From Pseudomonadota bacterium (GTDB lineage Bacteria; Pseudomonadota; Gammaproteobacteria; Pseudomonadales; Pseudomonadaceae): a stretch of DNA of 10,194 nucleotides. The DNA is taken from contig JAEYXX010000183.1 of assembly GCA_023431055.1 (NCBI GenBank), positions 1 through 10,194 of the forward strand. Direction: 5' to 3'. Positions within the stretch are counted from its first letter, which is position 1; every line of letters starts with the position of its first letter. Below, one piece after another: positions 1-8,150 of the stretch. The notes beneath the pieces were generated by a model, which did no database searches, was not told the origin of the DNA, and saw only the letters and a program-made list of their open reading frames with translations. Position numbers and translations under genes: made by a program.

Positions 1-1047
1 ATCCAAGAGCTTGCCGGTGGCGTCGACCACCGCCACCTTGCAGCCGGTGCGCAGGCCCGGGTCGAGGCCAAGGGTCGCGCGCGGCCCAGCCGGTGCGGCC
101 AAAAGCAGGTCGTGCATGTTGCGGGCAAAGACGCCGATGGCGTCATCCTCGGCCTTGTCGCGCAGCTCGCCAAGCAGATCGGTTTCCAGGTGGGTGTAGA
201 GCTTCACCTTCCAGGTCCAGCGCACCACTTCGCCCAGCCACTTGTCAGCGGCGCGGCCGCGGTTGGCGATGCCGAAGCGCTCGCCGATCATGCCTTCGCC
301 GGGGTGCATGCCGCCGGGCGTTTCGTCACCGACCTTGAGGCTGACGCTGAGGATGCCTTCGTTGCGCCCGCGGAAGATCGCCAGCGCGCGGTGCGAAGGG
401 GTGTTCTTCAGCACTTCGTCATGCTCGAAGTAGTCGCTGAACTTGGCGCCCTCGTTCTCCTTGCCCGGCACCACACGGGCGCTGAGGGTCGCGTTGTGCT
501 TGAGGAAGTCGCGCAGCTTGGCCAGCAGGTCGGCATCTTCGGCGAAGCGCTCCATGAGGATGTACTTGGCGCCTTCCAGCACCGCCTTGACGTCGGCGAA
601 GCCTTTCTCGGCGTCGACGAAACGCGCGGCCTCGCTTTCCGGGACCAGGGTCGGGTCGTCGAACAGTGCGTCGGCCAGCGCGCCGAGGCCGGCTTCCAGG
701 GCGATCTGGCCCTTGGTGCGGCGCTTTTGCTTGTACGGCAGGTAAAGGTCTTCGAGGCGCGTCTTGGTGTCGGCCAGGTCGATCTCGCGCTTGAGCTCGG
801 GGGTCAGCTTGCCCTGTTCCTCGATGCTGGCGAGGATCGCCACGCGGCGCTCGTCCAGCTCGCGCAGATAGCGCAGGCGCTCTTCCAGGTGGCGCAGTTG
901 GGTGTCGTCGAGACTGCCGGTCACTTCTTTACGGTAACGGGCGATGAAGGGCACGGTGGAACCTTCGTCGAGCAGGGCCACGGCGGCGGCAACCTGTTGC
1001 GGGCGCACGCCCAGTTCATCGGCGATGCGATTGTTGATGCTGTCCAT
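1..1047 (-). CDS. tex: Tex, RNA-binding transcription accessory protein (N-terminal 349 residues, cut by window edge)
   Basis: Reading from the ATG at 1047 down to base 1 gives 349 codons without a stop; the rest lies outside the window. The N-terminus [20 protein letters not shown] and the helical stretch with [15 protein letters not shown] and [19 protein letters not shown] are typical of Pseudomonas Tex, a cytoplasmic protein of roughly 780 residues. The visible part is the helical N-terminal region. The last residues ([20 protein letters not shown]) are the first beta-strands of the YqgF/RNase H-like domain, with its conserved Asp. The helix-hairpin-helix and C-terminal S1 domains would lie beyond the edge. 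Tex is a nucleic-acid-binding factor connected with transcription and toxin expression; its exact biochemical role is not settled. The gene is transcribed away from ompR. The ribosome-binding site is weak (a GGGTAG-like stretch). There is no sign of frameshift or decay in the visible part. Confidence 0.95.
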   Translation of the reverse strand, partial: MDSINNRIADELGVRPQQVAAAVALLDEGSTVPFIARYRKEVTGSLDDTQLRHLEERLRYLRELDERRVAILASIEEQGKLTPELKREIDLADTKTRLEDLYLPYKQKRRTKGQIALEAGLGALADALFDDPTLVPESEAARFVDAEKGFADVKAVLEGAKYILMERFAEDADLLAKLRDFLKHNATLSARVVPGKENEGAKFSDYFEHDEVLKNTPSHRALAIFRGRNEGILSVSLKVGDETPGGMHPGEGMIGERFGIANRGRAADKWLGEVVRWTWKVKLYTHLETDLLGELRDKAEDDAIGVFARNMHDLLLAAPAGPRATLGLDPGLRTGCKVAVVDATGKLLD

Positions 1048-1112
1048 ATGAAAACTACCCACTGAAGCGACAGGGCGGCCGTAAACATGCCGGCCAGATA
1101 CGAAAGCGGCGC

Positions 1113-1118
1113 ATTATA
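1113..1118 (-). promoter_or_regulatory. Candidate sigma-70 -10 box for tex
   Basis: Read on the minus strand this is a perfect TATAAT, set in TTTATAATGC, 65 bases upstream of the tex start codon. No good -35 hexamer is visible at 16-18 bp; a TTCGCA at 1139-1144 is about 20 bp away, which is long. The expected start point near 1106 would leave a leader of about 60 nt. It is an exact match in an otherwise GC-rich divergent region, but it has not been tested. Confidence 0.4.
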
Positions 1119-1127
1119 AACACCGCA

Positions 1128-1151
1128 TTCGCGAGAGCTGCGAACCGTTCG
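1128..1151. promoter_or_regulatory. Overlapping short dyads in the tex-ompR divergent region
   Basis: CGAAC-C-GTTCG at 1141-1151 is an 11-bp dyad with a one-base centre. It overlaps a second pair, TTCGC (1128-1132) and GCGAA (1140-1144). They lie where the -35 element of the tex promoter would be and upstream of any ompR promoter, so a regulator binding here could act on either gene. Arms of 5 bp are short enough to occur by chance. Confidence 0.2.
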
Positions 1152-1200
1152 GGGAAAAATCTGCTAACAATGGCTAAAGCGCCCATCCATGCGCCTGAGC

Positions 1201-1206
1201 GATAAT
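1201..1206 (+). promoter_or_regulatory. Possible -10 box for ompR
   Basis: GATAAT matches TATAAT at 5 of 6 positions and lies 44 bp upstream of the chosen ompR start. A transcript start near 1213 would give a leader of about 37 nt carrying the AAGGAG ribosome-binding site. No recognisable -35 lies 16-18 bp upstream, so this is weak; an activator-dependent promoter or a start elsewhere is equally possible. Confidence 0.2.
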
Positions 1207-1249
1207 GCCGCCACTTGCCGTCCACAGTACGGCTGTCCAAGGAGACGCC

Positions 1250-1987
1250 ATGACCCAGTCCGCTGCCCCTGCCACCGAAGGCGAGAAGATTCTCATCGTC
1301 GATGACGACGCCCGTCTGCGCCGCCTGCTCGAACGCTTCTTCGACGAGCAGGGCTATCGGGTACGTGCAGTGGAGAACGTCGAGCAGATGGATCGCCTGC
1401 TGGCGCGCGAGTTGTTCAACCTGGTGGTGCTCGACCTGATGCTGCCGGGTGAGGATGGCCTTTCGGCCTGCCGCCGCCTGCGTGAATCGAACAACCAGAT
1501 CCCGATCATCATGCTCACCGCCAAGGGCGATGAGTCCAGCCGTATCCAGGGCCTGGAACTGGGTGCTGACGACTACCTGGCCAAACCCTTCAACCCGCGC
1601 GAACTGCTGGCCCGCATCAAGGCCGTGCTGCGCCGCCAGGCACCGGTGGTGCCGGGCGCACCCGGTACCGAGGATGAGAGCGTGAGCTTCGGCGAGTACG
1701 AGCTGTCGCTGGCCACCCGCGAGCTGAAGAAGGGCGAGGAAGTACACATGCTCACCACTGGCGAGTTCGCCGTGCTCAAGGCGCTGGTGCAGCATGCGCG
1801 CGAGCCGCTGACCCGCGACAAGCTGATGAACCTGGCGCGCGGCCGCGAGTGGGATGCGCTGGAGCGTTCCATCGACGTGCAGATCAGCCGCCTGCGTCGC
1901 CTGATCGAGCCGGACCCGTCGAAACCGCGCTATATCCAGACCGTCTGGGGCGTTGGCTACGTGTTCGTGCCGGACGGCAACAAGTGA
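1250..1987 (+). CDS. ompR: OmpR/AmgR response regulator
   Basis: A 245-residue OmpR-family response regulator acting in the cytoplasm. The receiver domain (about residues 12-125) shows the acidic pocket DDD at 18-20, phospho-acceptor D62 in VVLDLMLPGEDG, switch residue T90 and K112 in AKPF. A winged-helix DNA-binding domain follows (about 143-241), ending in RYIQTVWGVGYVF. I chose the ATG at 1250 because AAGGAG lies 5 nt upstream at 1239-1244. The in-frame ATG at 1205 would add 15 residues outside the family's usual start and overlaps the -10-like box. The partner kinase is the next gene. In P. aeruginosa this pair in the same neighbourhood is AmgRS, which responds to envelope stress such as aminoglycoside-induced misfolded membrane protein. 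In enterobacteria the homologue controls porins, so the regulon here cannot be read from the sequence. Confidence 0.96.
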   Translation: MTQSAAPATEGEKILIVDDDARLRRLLERFFDEQGYRVRAVENVEQMDRLLARELFNLVVLDLMLPGEDGLSACRRLRESNNQIPIIMLTAKGDESSRIQGLELGADDYLAKPFNPRELLARIKAVLRRQAPVVPGAPGTEDESVSFGEYELSLATRELKKGEEVHMLTTGEFAVLKALVQHAREPLTRDKLMNLARGREWDALERSIDVQISRLRRLIEPDPSKPRYIQTVWGVGYVFVPDGNK

Positions 1988-1992
1988 GGCCG

Positions 1993-2058
1993 CAGGCTGC
2001 AAGCGACAGGCTTCAGGCTAAAGGCGGGGACACCTGCAGCCTGAAGCCTGGGGCCTGA
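1993..2058. repeat. Inverted array of 7-bp repeats between ompR and envZ
   Basis: On the plus strand four contiguous heptads of the form CAGGCTN run from 1993 to 2020: CAGGCTG, CAAGCGA, CAGGCTT, CAGGCTA. After a 9-base spacer, four more run on the minus strand from 2057 down to 2030: CAGGCCC, CAGGCTT, CAGGCTG, CAGGTGT. This allows a perfect 13-bp stem, CAGGCTTCAGGCT (2007-2019) with its complement at 2038-2050, and a competing 9-bp stem, CAGGCTGCA (1993-2001) with 2035-2043. The array fills nearly all of the 81-bp gap and ends about 10 bases before the envZ start. There is no T-run after it, so it does not look like an intrinsic terminator. Similar heptad-based intergenic sequences occur in Pseudomonas genomes (recollection, not searched). 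Confidence 0.75.
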
Positions 2059-2068
2059 TGCCGCTCTT

Positions 2069-3385
2069 ATGAAAGCTCCATTGTGGTTCCCGCAGAGCTT
2101 CTTCGCCCGCACCCTCTGGCTGGTGCTCGTCGTCGTGCTGTTTTCCAAGGCACTGACGCTGGTGTACCTGATGATGAACGAGGACGTGCTGGTCGACCGC
2201 CAGTACAGCCACGGTGCGGCGCTGACCCTGCGCGCGTACTGGGCGGCCAACCCCGATGACCGCGACCATATCGCTCAGGCGGCCGGGCTCAAGCGCATCC
2301 CGCGTGACAAGGTGCCGGCCAGCGAACAGCACTGGCCCTACAGCGAAATATTCCAGCGGCAGATGCAGACCGAGCTCGGCCCGGATACCGAAACCCGTGT
2401 ACGCGCCACGACGCCGCCGGCGCTCTGGGTGCATGCACCGAGCCTCGGCGATGGCTGGGTGCGGGTGCCAATGTACCCGCACCCGCTGCGCGGTCAGCGG
2501 ATCTGGAGCGTGCTGGGTTGGTTCCTCGGCATCGGCTTGCTGTCCACTGCGGCGGCCTGGATTTTCGTGCGTCAGCTCAATGCGCCACTCAAGCGCCTGG
2601 TCTTCGCCGCTCGTCAACTCGGCCAGGGGCGCAGCGTGCGCCTGCCGGTGAGCGATACGCCGAGCGAGATGACCGAGGTGTACCGCGCCTTCAATCAGAT
2701 GGCCGAGGATGTCGAGCAGGCCGGCCGTGAGCGTGAGTTGATGCTGGCGGGCGTCTCCCACGACCTGCGCACGCCGCTGACGCGCTTGCGCCTGGCGCTG
2801 GAGTTCATGGACAACGACTCCGAGCTGACCGAGGACATGGTGCGCGATATCGAGGACATGGACGCCATCCTCGATCAGTTCCTCGCCTTCATCCGCGACG
2901 GCCGCGACGAGCCGGTGGAGGAGCTGGACTTCTCCGAACTGGTGCGCGAAACCCTGGCGCCCTATAACCAGAACGGCGAGCGCGTGCGCCTTTGCCTGGA
3001 GCCGATCCCGCCTTTCCCGCTGCGCCGGGTGTCGATCAAGCGCCTGCTCACCAACCTGGTGGAGAATGCGCTCAACCATGGCGGCGGCGATGCGGTCGAG
3101 GTGGTCGCCAGCCTGGCCGGCGATCAAAGCGCACCCTATGTGGTGCTGAGCGTGCTGGACCGCGGCAACGGCATCGATCCGGCCGAGCTGGACATCATCT
3201 TCAACCCCTTCATCCGCGGTGATCGGGCCCGTGGCGGGCGCGGTACTGGCCTTGGCCTGGCTATCGTCAAGCGCATCGCGGCGCTGCATGGCGGCAGCGT
3301 CGAGCTGCGCAATCGCAGCGGTGGTGGTCTCGAAGCCCGCGTGCGACTACCACTGGGGTTGTTGCTACCGCGCGACGCGGTGTAG
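2069..3385 (+). CDS. envZ: EnvZ/AmgS sensor histidine kinase
   Basis: A 438-residue inner-membrane sensor kinase and the likely partner of the upstream OmpR. Transmembrane helix 1 spans about residues 13-36, a periplasmic region of about 105 residues follows, and helix 2 spans about 145-166. Next come a HAMP linker (167-219) and the H box with phospho-acceptor H231 in GVSHDLRTPLTRLRL. The ATPase domain has N333 in VENALNHG, D364 in DRGNG and the G2 box GRGTGLGL at 390-397. All catalytic motifs are intact. In P. aeruginosa the equivalent AmgS senses envelope stress. The ATG at 2069 has no Shine-Dalgarno sequence, because the heptad array and the bases CCGCTCTT precede it. A 4-codon reading frame (ATG 2058, stop TGA 2070-2072) overlaps the envZ start as ATGA, so translational coupling is conceivable. 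Co-transcription with ompR is expected. Confidence 0.94.
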   Translation: MKAPLWFPQSFFARTLWLVLVVVLFSKALTLVYLMMNEDVLVDRQYSHGAALTLRAYWAANPDDRDHIAQAAGLKRIPRDKVPASEQHWPYSEIFQRQMQTELGPDTETRVRATTPPALWVHAPSLGDGWVRVPMYPHPLRGQRIWSVLGWFLGIGLLSTAAAWIFVRQLNAPLKRLVFAARQLGQGRSVRLPVSDTPSEMTEVYRAFNQMAEDVEQAGRERELMLAGVSHDLRTPLTRLRLALEFMDNDSELTEDMVRDIEDMDAILDQFLAFIRDGRDEPVEELDFSELVRETLAPYNQNGERVRLCLEPIPPFPLRRVSIKRLLTNLVENALNHGGGDAVEVVASLAGDQSAPYVVLSVLDRGNGIDPAELDIIFNPFIRGDRARGGRGTGLGLAIVKRIAALHGGSVELRNRSGGGLEARVRLPLGLLLPRDAV

Positions 3386-3481
3386 CCGAACGTCCAATTA
3401 CAGCGTTCCGGTGCTGGCACTATGCTGCCAAGCGCGTTGGCGCTGGGCTATGCTGTGCCTGCGCATCACTTCGAGGCCTGC

Positions 3482-6400
3482 ATGCCCGCCGCCTTCCCTG
3501 ACCGCTTGCCGAACTGGACCTGGTGGCTGCCGCTGCCGATTTTCCACCTGGCAACCTGGATTTCCCTGGCAACCCGTCTGAACGACGGGGTGGCGCTGTG
3601 CTATTTGCCGATGGTACTCGGCCTGGCGTTTTGCCTGTGGTGGGGGCCGCGCGTGCTGCCGGCGCTGTATCTCAACGCCCTGTTCAGTGTGCCGCTCTGG
3701 GGCCTGCCCTGGCAGTGGGCGCCGCTCTATGCGGTGCCGGAAACCGCTGCTGTGGCTTTGGGTTGGTGGCTGCTGCGGCGTCACTCCTTCGACCCGGCGC
3801 TGCGACGCTTGAGCGATGTGCTGAGGTTTCTTGCCTTCGCCGTGCTGATGCCGGCCACCCTGGTAGCGCTCGGTCTGCAGGGCAATCTCTGGCTTACCGG
3901 TTTTCAGACCAGTGATCGGTGGGCACAGGCGAGCCTGGCGGTCTGGTTGAGCGACACCATCAACCTGCTGGCGCTGACCGCGCCCTTGCTGGCGTACTGC
4001 ACTCCGCTGCTGCACGCCCGCGGCTGGCTGCGTGAGTCAGGCGATACTGCTCTTGCGCCGCTGCCGATCAGCCGTTCGCCCGGCGGCTGGCTACTGGCGA
4101 CGGGCGTATTTCTGGTGTTGCTGCTTTTAAGCGCGAGCCTGCAGGCCCAGTTCGCCTTGCCGCTGTTGGGGCTGAGCATGCTGGTGCTGGCGCTGCGGCA
4201 CGCCTTCGCGGGGGCGCTGTATGGCGTCTTGCTGGTGTACGCCGCCACCCTGCCATTGCCCCTCTGGCGCGGCAGTTTGAGTTTCACCGAGTTGGACCTG
4301 CAGCGTAACCAGCTGCATTTCACCGCACTGTTGCTGATGGGCGCCGCGCTGGTGGTGGGGCGCGCACTCAGTGACCTGCGCCAGGCGCTGGCGCGTAGCG
4401 CGCAGATGCAGCAGCAATTGGCACGCGCCAACCTGGCGATGGAAGCCAGCCCGCTGGGTGTGACCATCGCCGATGCGCGCCAGGCCGATCTGCCGCTGGT
4501 TTACTGCAATTCGGCGTTCAGCCAGATAACCGGCTATCGCGCCGATGAGGCACTGGGACGCAACTGTCGTTTCCTGCTCGGCAAGGATCGTGTGCAACTG
4601 GAACTGCAACCCTTGCGCGCTGCCCTGCGTGACGGCCGTAGCGGTCACGCTGTGGTGCGCAACTATCGCAAGGACGGCAAGCCGTTCTGGAACGAGGTGG
4701 TGTTGGCGCCGATGCGTGACGAGCAGGGCATCAGTCATTTCGTCGGCCTGCAGCACGACGTCACCGAGCGGGTTGAGCTGGCGGCCAAGGTTGAGCAGCA
4801 ACGCTCGCAGCTGCTACGTCAGAGTCATCTGTTCAGCCAGACCGAAGACATCGCCAACCTGGGCGGCTGGGTGCTGGAGATCAGTGACTACAGCCTGTTC
4901 TGGAGCGATGGCTGCTATCGCATCGTCGAGCGCGACATTCAGCAGGGGCCGCCCGATCTGCAGCAGGTATTGGACTACTGCGATACGCCGAGCCAGGCGC
5001 TGATCATGCAGACGCTGCAGGCATCCTTGAGCGAGCTGGACGATCTGGATGTCGAGGTGCGCCTGGCCGCGCGTCTGGGTTGCCGCCTGGTGCGCCTGCG
5101 CGGCATGGCCGAACGCGATGACGACGGCAGCCTGGTGCGCATCTATGGCGTGGTGCAGGACATCAGCGAGCGCAAGCGCACCGAGTCGCAGCTGCGCGAG
5201 CGTGACGAGCGCCTGCGGCTGTTCTTCGAGGCGCCGCTGATCGGCATGGCGCTGACCACCCAGAGCTTCGGCTGGGAAGAGGTCAACCAGAAGCTGTGCA
5301 GCATTCTCGGGCGCAGCCGCGACGAGCTGCTGGCCAGCAGCTGGCAGCAGCTGTCGCACCCGGACGATCTGCCGGCCGAGCAGGCCAGCGTGGAGCAGGT
5401 GCTGCTGGGCAACAGCGACGGTTTCGAGATGGACAAGCGCTTCCTGCGCGCCGATGGTCAGGTGGTGTTCACCCGCCTCAGCCTGCGTGTGGTGCGCGGC
5501 GGCAGTGGACGGCAGACGGTGTTCCTGTTGTTGGTCGAGGACATCAGCGCGCGGCACGAAGCCGAGGCGCGCTACCGGACCCTGGTCGAGCATGCGCCCG
5601 AGGCGATCCTGCTGTTCAACCCGGATGGCGGCATCGTCGAGTGCAACGAGAACGCGCTGCGTCTGTTCCGCTATCGCCGTGAAGAGTTGCTCGGCCGGTC
5701 GATCCAGAGCATCAGCCCGCTACGGCAGGCAGATGGCCGCCTGTCCTCACGAGCCGGCAAGACTTTCATGCGTCAGGCCGTGGCCGGTGAGGCGCCGGTA
5801 TTCGAGTGGAACCACCGCGACAGTGCCGGGCGCCAGCTGCCGTGCGAGGTGCGCCTGGTGCGCATGCCCGGCGAGGAGCTGCTGATTCGTGCCAGCATCA
5901 TCGATATCTCCGAGCGCCAGCGTTACCAGCGCGAGATCGAGCGCCTGGCCTACAGCGACGAGCTGACCGGTCTGCCCAATCGCCGCCTGCTGTTCGATCG
6001 CCTGCAACATGCCATGGACCGGGAGAATCGCGGGGGCAGCCTGGGTGCGCTGCTGTTCATCGATCTGGGTCACTTCAAGACGGTCAACGACAGCCTCGGT
6101 CACCTGGTTGGCGATGCCCTGCTGGTGGAGGTGACCACTCGCCTGGCCCGCGAACTGCGTACCGAGGACACCCTGGCGCGTCTGGGCGGTGACGAGTTCG
6201 TGGTACTGCTCGAGGCGCTGGGAAGCGAGCCGCAGGCCGTTGCCGAGCATGCCGCGGCGGTGGGTGAGAAGCTGTTGCGCGGTCTGCAGGGCAGCTGCCT
6301 GATCGACGGCCACGAACTGGCGATCAGCGCCAGCATCGGCATCGCCCTGCATCCGATGGGGCTGCAGCACGCCTCGGACATTCTCAAACAGGCCGACACC

Positions 6401-7246
6401 GCCATGTACCGGGCCAAGCACGCCGGGCGCAACGCCCTGCATTTCTTCGCCCCGGAGATGCAGGCGGCCATCGACCAGCGTCTGCAGTTGCAGGGCGAGC
6501 TGCGTCAGGCCATCGCCCGTCAGCAATTGCAACTGGTGTTCCAGCCGCAGCTGATGCTGGCCGACAACAGCGTGGCGGGCGCCGAGGTGCTGCTGCGCTG
6601 GATGCATCCCGAGCGCGGCGAGATTGTGCCGGATCAGTTCATCCCGCTGGCCGAGGAAACCGGGCTGATCCAGGACATCGGCCAGTGGGTGCTGGAACAG
6701 GCCTGCGCCGCCCTGGCGCGCTGGCAGGCGCAGTGGCCGCAGCTGGTGCTGGCGGTCAACCTCAGCCCGCGCGAACTGCGCCAGGCAGGCTGTGTGGAGC
6801 GCGTCGAGCAGTGCCTGCGGGATCACGGCGTGCCGGCGCAGTCTTTGGAGCTGGAAATCACCGAGGGCGTGCTGCTCGAAGACGTCGAACGCTGCATCGG
6901 CAACATGCAACGACTCAAGGCGCAGGGCGTACGCTTTGCCATCGACGACTTCGGCACGGGCTACTCGTCGCTCACCTACCTCAAGCGCCTGCCGCTGGAC
7001 CGGCTGAAGATCGACCGCAGCTTCGTCGCCGATCTGGACGGCGCGGCGAGCGGGCGCATGCTGGTGCAGACCATCCTGATGATCGCGCGCAACCTGGATC
7101 TGGAATGCGTGGCCGAGGGCATCGAGCAGCCCAGCCAGTTGGCGCTGCTGCGTGAGCAGGGCTGCGCGCTGGGCCAGGGCTATCTGTTCGGTAAACCGAT
7201 GGACGAGGCGGAGTTTCTCGCCTGGCTGCAGGCGCGCCAGGCTTGA
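3482..7246 (+). CDS. MASE1 - LOV-like PAS - 3xPAS - GGDEF - EAL cyclic-di-GMP enzyme
   Basis: A 1254-residue inner-membrane protein predicted to make or break down c-di-GMP. Residues about 14-298 hold 8-10 hydrophobic helices resembling MASE1. Residues 317-430 are a LOV-type PAS (GRNCRFLLG, NYRKDG, FWNE, FVGLQHD; cysteine C362). Three further PAS domains lie at about 451-566, 571-692 and 696-811. The GGDEF domain (819-985) keeps GGDEF at 902-906, the inhibitory-site motif RTED (893-896), D861, N869 and D878, but has DLG where DLD is usual (G863). The EAL domain (1000-1254) reads EVL and retains E1035, N1093, E1125, D1155/D1156, K1176, E1212 and Q1232, so phosphodiesterase activity is likely. 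The ATG at 3482 was chosen for its GAGG 5 nt upstream; the ATG at 3422 would add 20 non-hydrophobic residues and has no clear ribosome site. It follows envZ by 96 bp and may be co-transcribed. No gene name is recognised. Confidence 0.9.
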   Translation: MPAAFPDRLPNWTWWLPLPIFHLATWISLATRLNDGVALCYLPMVLGLAFCLWWGPRVLPALYLNALFSVPLWGLPWQWAPLYAVPETAAVALGWWLLRRHSFDPALRRLSDVLRFLAFAVLMPATLVALGLQGNLWLTGFQTSDRWAQASLAVWLSDTINLLALTAPLLAYCTPLLHARGWLRESGDTALAPLPISRSPGGWLLATGVFLVLLLLSASLQAQFALPLLGLSMLVLALRHAFAGALYGVLLVYAATLPLPLWRGSLSFTELDLQRNQLHFTALLLMGAALVVGRALSDLRQALARSAQMQQQLARANLAMEASPLGVTIADARQADLPLVYCNSAFSQITGYRADEALGRNCRFLLGKDRVQLELQPLRAALRDGRSGHAVVRNYRKDGKPFWNEVVLAPMRDEQGISHFVGLQHDVTERVELAAKVEQQRSQLLRQSHLFSQTEDIANLGGWVLEISDYSLFWSDGCYRIVERDIQQGPPDLQQVLDYCDTPSQALIMQTLQASLSELDDLDVEVRLAARLGCRLVRLRGMAERDDDGSLVRIYGVVQDISERKRTESQLRERDERLRLFFEAPLIGMALTTQSFGWEEVNQKLCSILGRSRDELLASSWQQLSHPDDLPAEQASVEQVLLGNSDGFEMDKRFLRADGQVVFTRLSLRVVRGGSGRQTVFLLLVEDISARHEAEARYRTLVEHAPEAILLFNPDGGIVECNENALRLFRYRREELLGRSIQSISPLRQADGRLSSRAGKTFMRQAVAGEAPVFEWNHRDSAGRQLPCEVRLVRMPGEELLIRASIIDISERQRYQREIERLAYSDELTGLPNRRLLFDRLQHAMDRENRGGSLGALLFIDLGHFKTVNDSLGHLVGDALLVEVTTRLARELRTEDTLARLGGDEFVVLLEALGSEPQAVAEHAAAVGEKLLRGLQGSCLIDGHELAISASIGIALHPMGLQHASDILKQADTAMYRAKHAGRNALHFFAPEMQAAIDQRLQLQGELRQAIARQQLQLVFQPQLMLADNSVAGAEVLLRWMHPERGEIVPDQFIPLAEETGLIQDIGQWVLEQACAALARWQAQWPQLVLAVNLSPRELRQAGCVERVEQCLRDHGVPAQSLELEITEGVLLEDVERCIGNMQRLKAQGVRFAIDDFGTGYSSLTYLKRLPLDRLKIDRSFVADLDGAASGRMLVQTILMIARNLDLECVAEGIEQPSQLALLREQGCALGQGYLFGKPMDEAEFLAWLQARQA

Positions 7247-7253
7247 GCCAGGT

Positions 7254-8150
7254 TTACCAGCTCAGGCTGTTACTGCTCAGCCGCGCCTTTCGGCCGTAGG
7301 GCCAGGGATAGTTCAGGTCACCATGCCCGCTCGGCAGATCGCCGTACAGCGGCACGCCCAGCGGCGCCAGGTATTCGCCGACGATCTGCTCCAGGCTGTG
7401 GTGTACGCCACGCCGCGGGCAGTCGGTGAAACTACCCAGGCACACCGCGCGTGGCTTTCTCCCGGCGAAGCTGCGCAGCAGTTGCCAGAGACTGCGCTCG
7501 AGGCGGTAATAGGGCTCGCCGACGTCTTCCAGGATCAGGATCGCATCCTCGGCCAGGCGCATTCCCGCGTCCGTGCCGCAGACGCTGGCCAGTGCCGTGA
7601 GGTTGCCGCCCTGCAGGGTGCCTTCGATGGCATGCTGCGGGCCGCTGATATGACGCAGCGGCAATTGGCGATGCTGGCCCTTGAGCAGATCCCACAATGC
7701 CTGCATCGAGGCCAGGCGTTTGCGCTGGCCGCTGGGCGCCGACAGCACCTGATGGCCGAGCGCCGTGGCAACCGGGCCATGAATGGCCGGCAGGCCGCGC
7801 TGGGCAAAGGCCTCCAGCAGAATCGACAGGTCGGAGAAGCCGATCAGCGGGCGCGGGCTGGCCTGGTGCAGCAAGGTCCAGTCGATATCCGCCACCAGTT
7901 GCGCGCAACCGTAGCCGCCGCGCAGACACCAGACGGCGGCGATGTCGGGCAGGGCAAAGGCCTGGTGCAGATCCTCCAGGCGCTGCTCCGGCGTGCCGGC
8001 CAGGTAGCGATGGCGGGCACGCACGTGCTGGCCAAGGTGGTAGCGCACGCCGAGCACATCGAGCTGCGCCAGCGTCGCTTCCAGTACGTCTTCGGCAATG
8101 GCCGAGGCCGGTGCTATCAGCGCCAGACGACCGTCGAACACCGGGCTCAT
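7254..8150 (-). CDS. ldcA: LD-carboxypeptidase, peptidase family S66
   Basis: A 298-residue S66-family LD-carboxypeptidase, which removes the terminal D-alanine from tetrapeptides during murein recycling in the cytoplasm. The Ser-Glu-His triad is seen as S106 in IGFSDLS, E208 in LILEDVGE and H276 in PSGHGDLN. These sit exactly nine residues before S115, E217 and H285 of the structurally studied P. aeruginosa enzyme PA5198 (numbers from memory), so spacing is conserved throughout. Its ATG overlaps the rimK stop by 4 bp, with AAGGG six nt upstream inside rimK, so it is the last gene of a translationally coupled rimB-rimK-ldcA operon. Its stop lies 7 bp from the stop of the converging GGDEF-EAL gene. 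No reason for coupling murein recycling to S6 modification is visible. There is no signal peptide. Confidence 0.94.
   Translation of the reverse strand: MSPVFDGRLALIAPASAIAEDVLEATLAQLDVLGVRYHLGQHVRARHRYLAGTPEQRLEDLHQAFALPDIAAVWCLRGGYGCAQLVADIDWTLLHQASPRPLIGFSDLSILLEAFAQRGLPAIHGPVATALGHQVLSAPSGQRKRLASMQALWDLLKGQHRQLPLRHISGPQHAIEGTLQGGNLTALASVCGTDAGMRLAEDAILILEDVGEPYYRLERSLWQLLRSFAGRKPRAVCLGSFTDCPRRGVHHSLEQIVGEYLAPLGVPLYGDLPSGHGDLNYPWPYGRKARLSSNSLSW

Noticed and set aside
112..1065. 317-codon plus-strand frame opposite tex
   Set aside because: Antisense of tex, whose minus-strand translation is clearly the real protein and is open to the window edge.
2018..3289. 423-codon open frame on the minus strand opposite envZ
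   Set aside because: A shadow frame of a high-GC gene; envZ on the other strand has all kinase motifs, and the antisense translation shows no recognisable domain.
3398..3426. TTACAG-N17-TATGCT as a separate promoter for the GGDEF-EAL gene
   Set aside because: The -35 match is poor and the -10 only 4 of 6; read-through from ompR-envZ is simpler. If real, it would exclude the upstream ATG at 3422.
3414..3430. Sigma-54-like TGGCAC followed by TGCC upstream of the GGDEF-EAL gene
   Set aside because: The GG and GC doublets are one base too close for the strict -24/-12 spacing, and the -12 half is a poor match.
5747..6910. 387-codon minus-strand frame opposite the GGDEF-EAL region
   Set aside because: Low-complexity His/Gln/Ala-rich antisense translation of conserved GGDEF-EAL codons, with no domain.
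7264..7283. GGCTG...CAGCC hairpin near the convergent stops as a terminator
   Set aside because: It lies within the ldcA coding end, has short arms and no following T-run on either strand.
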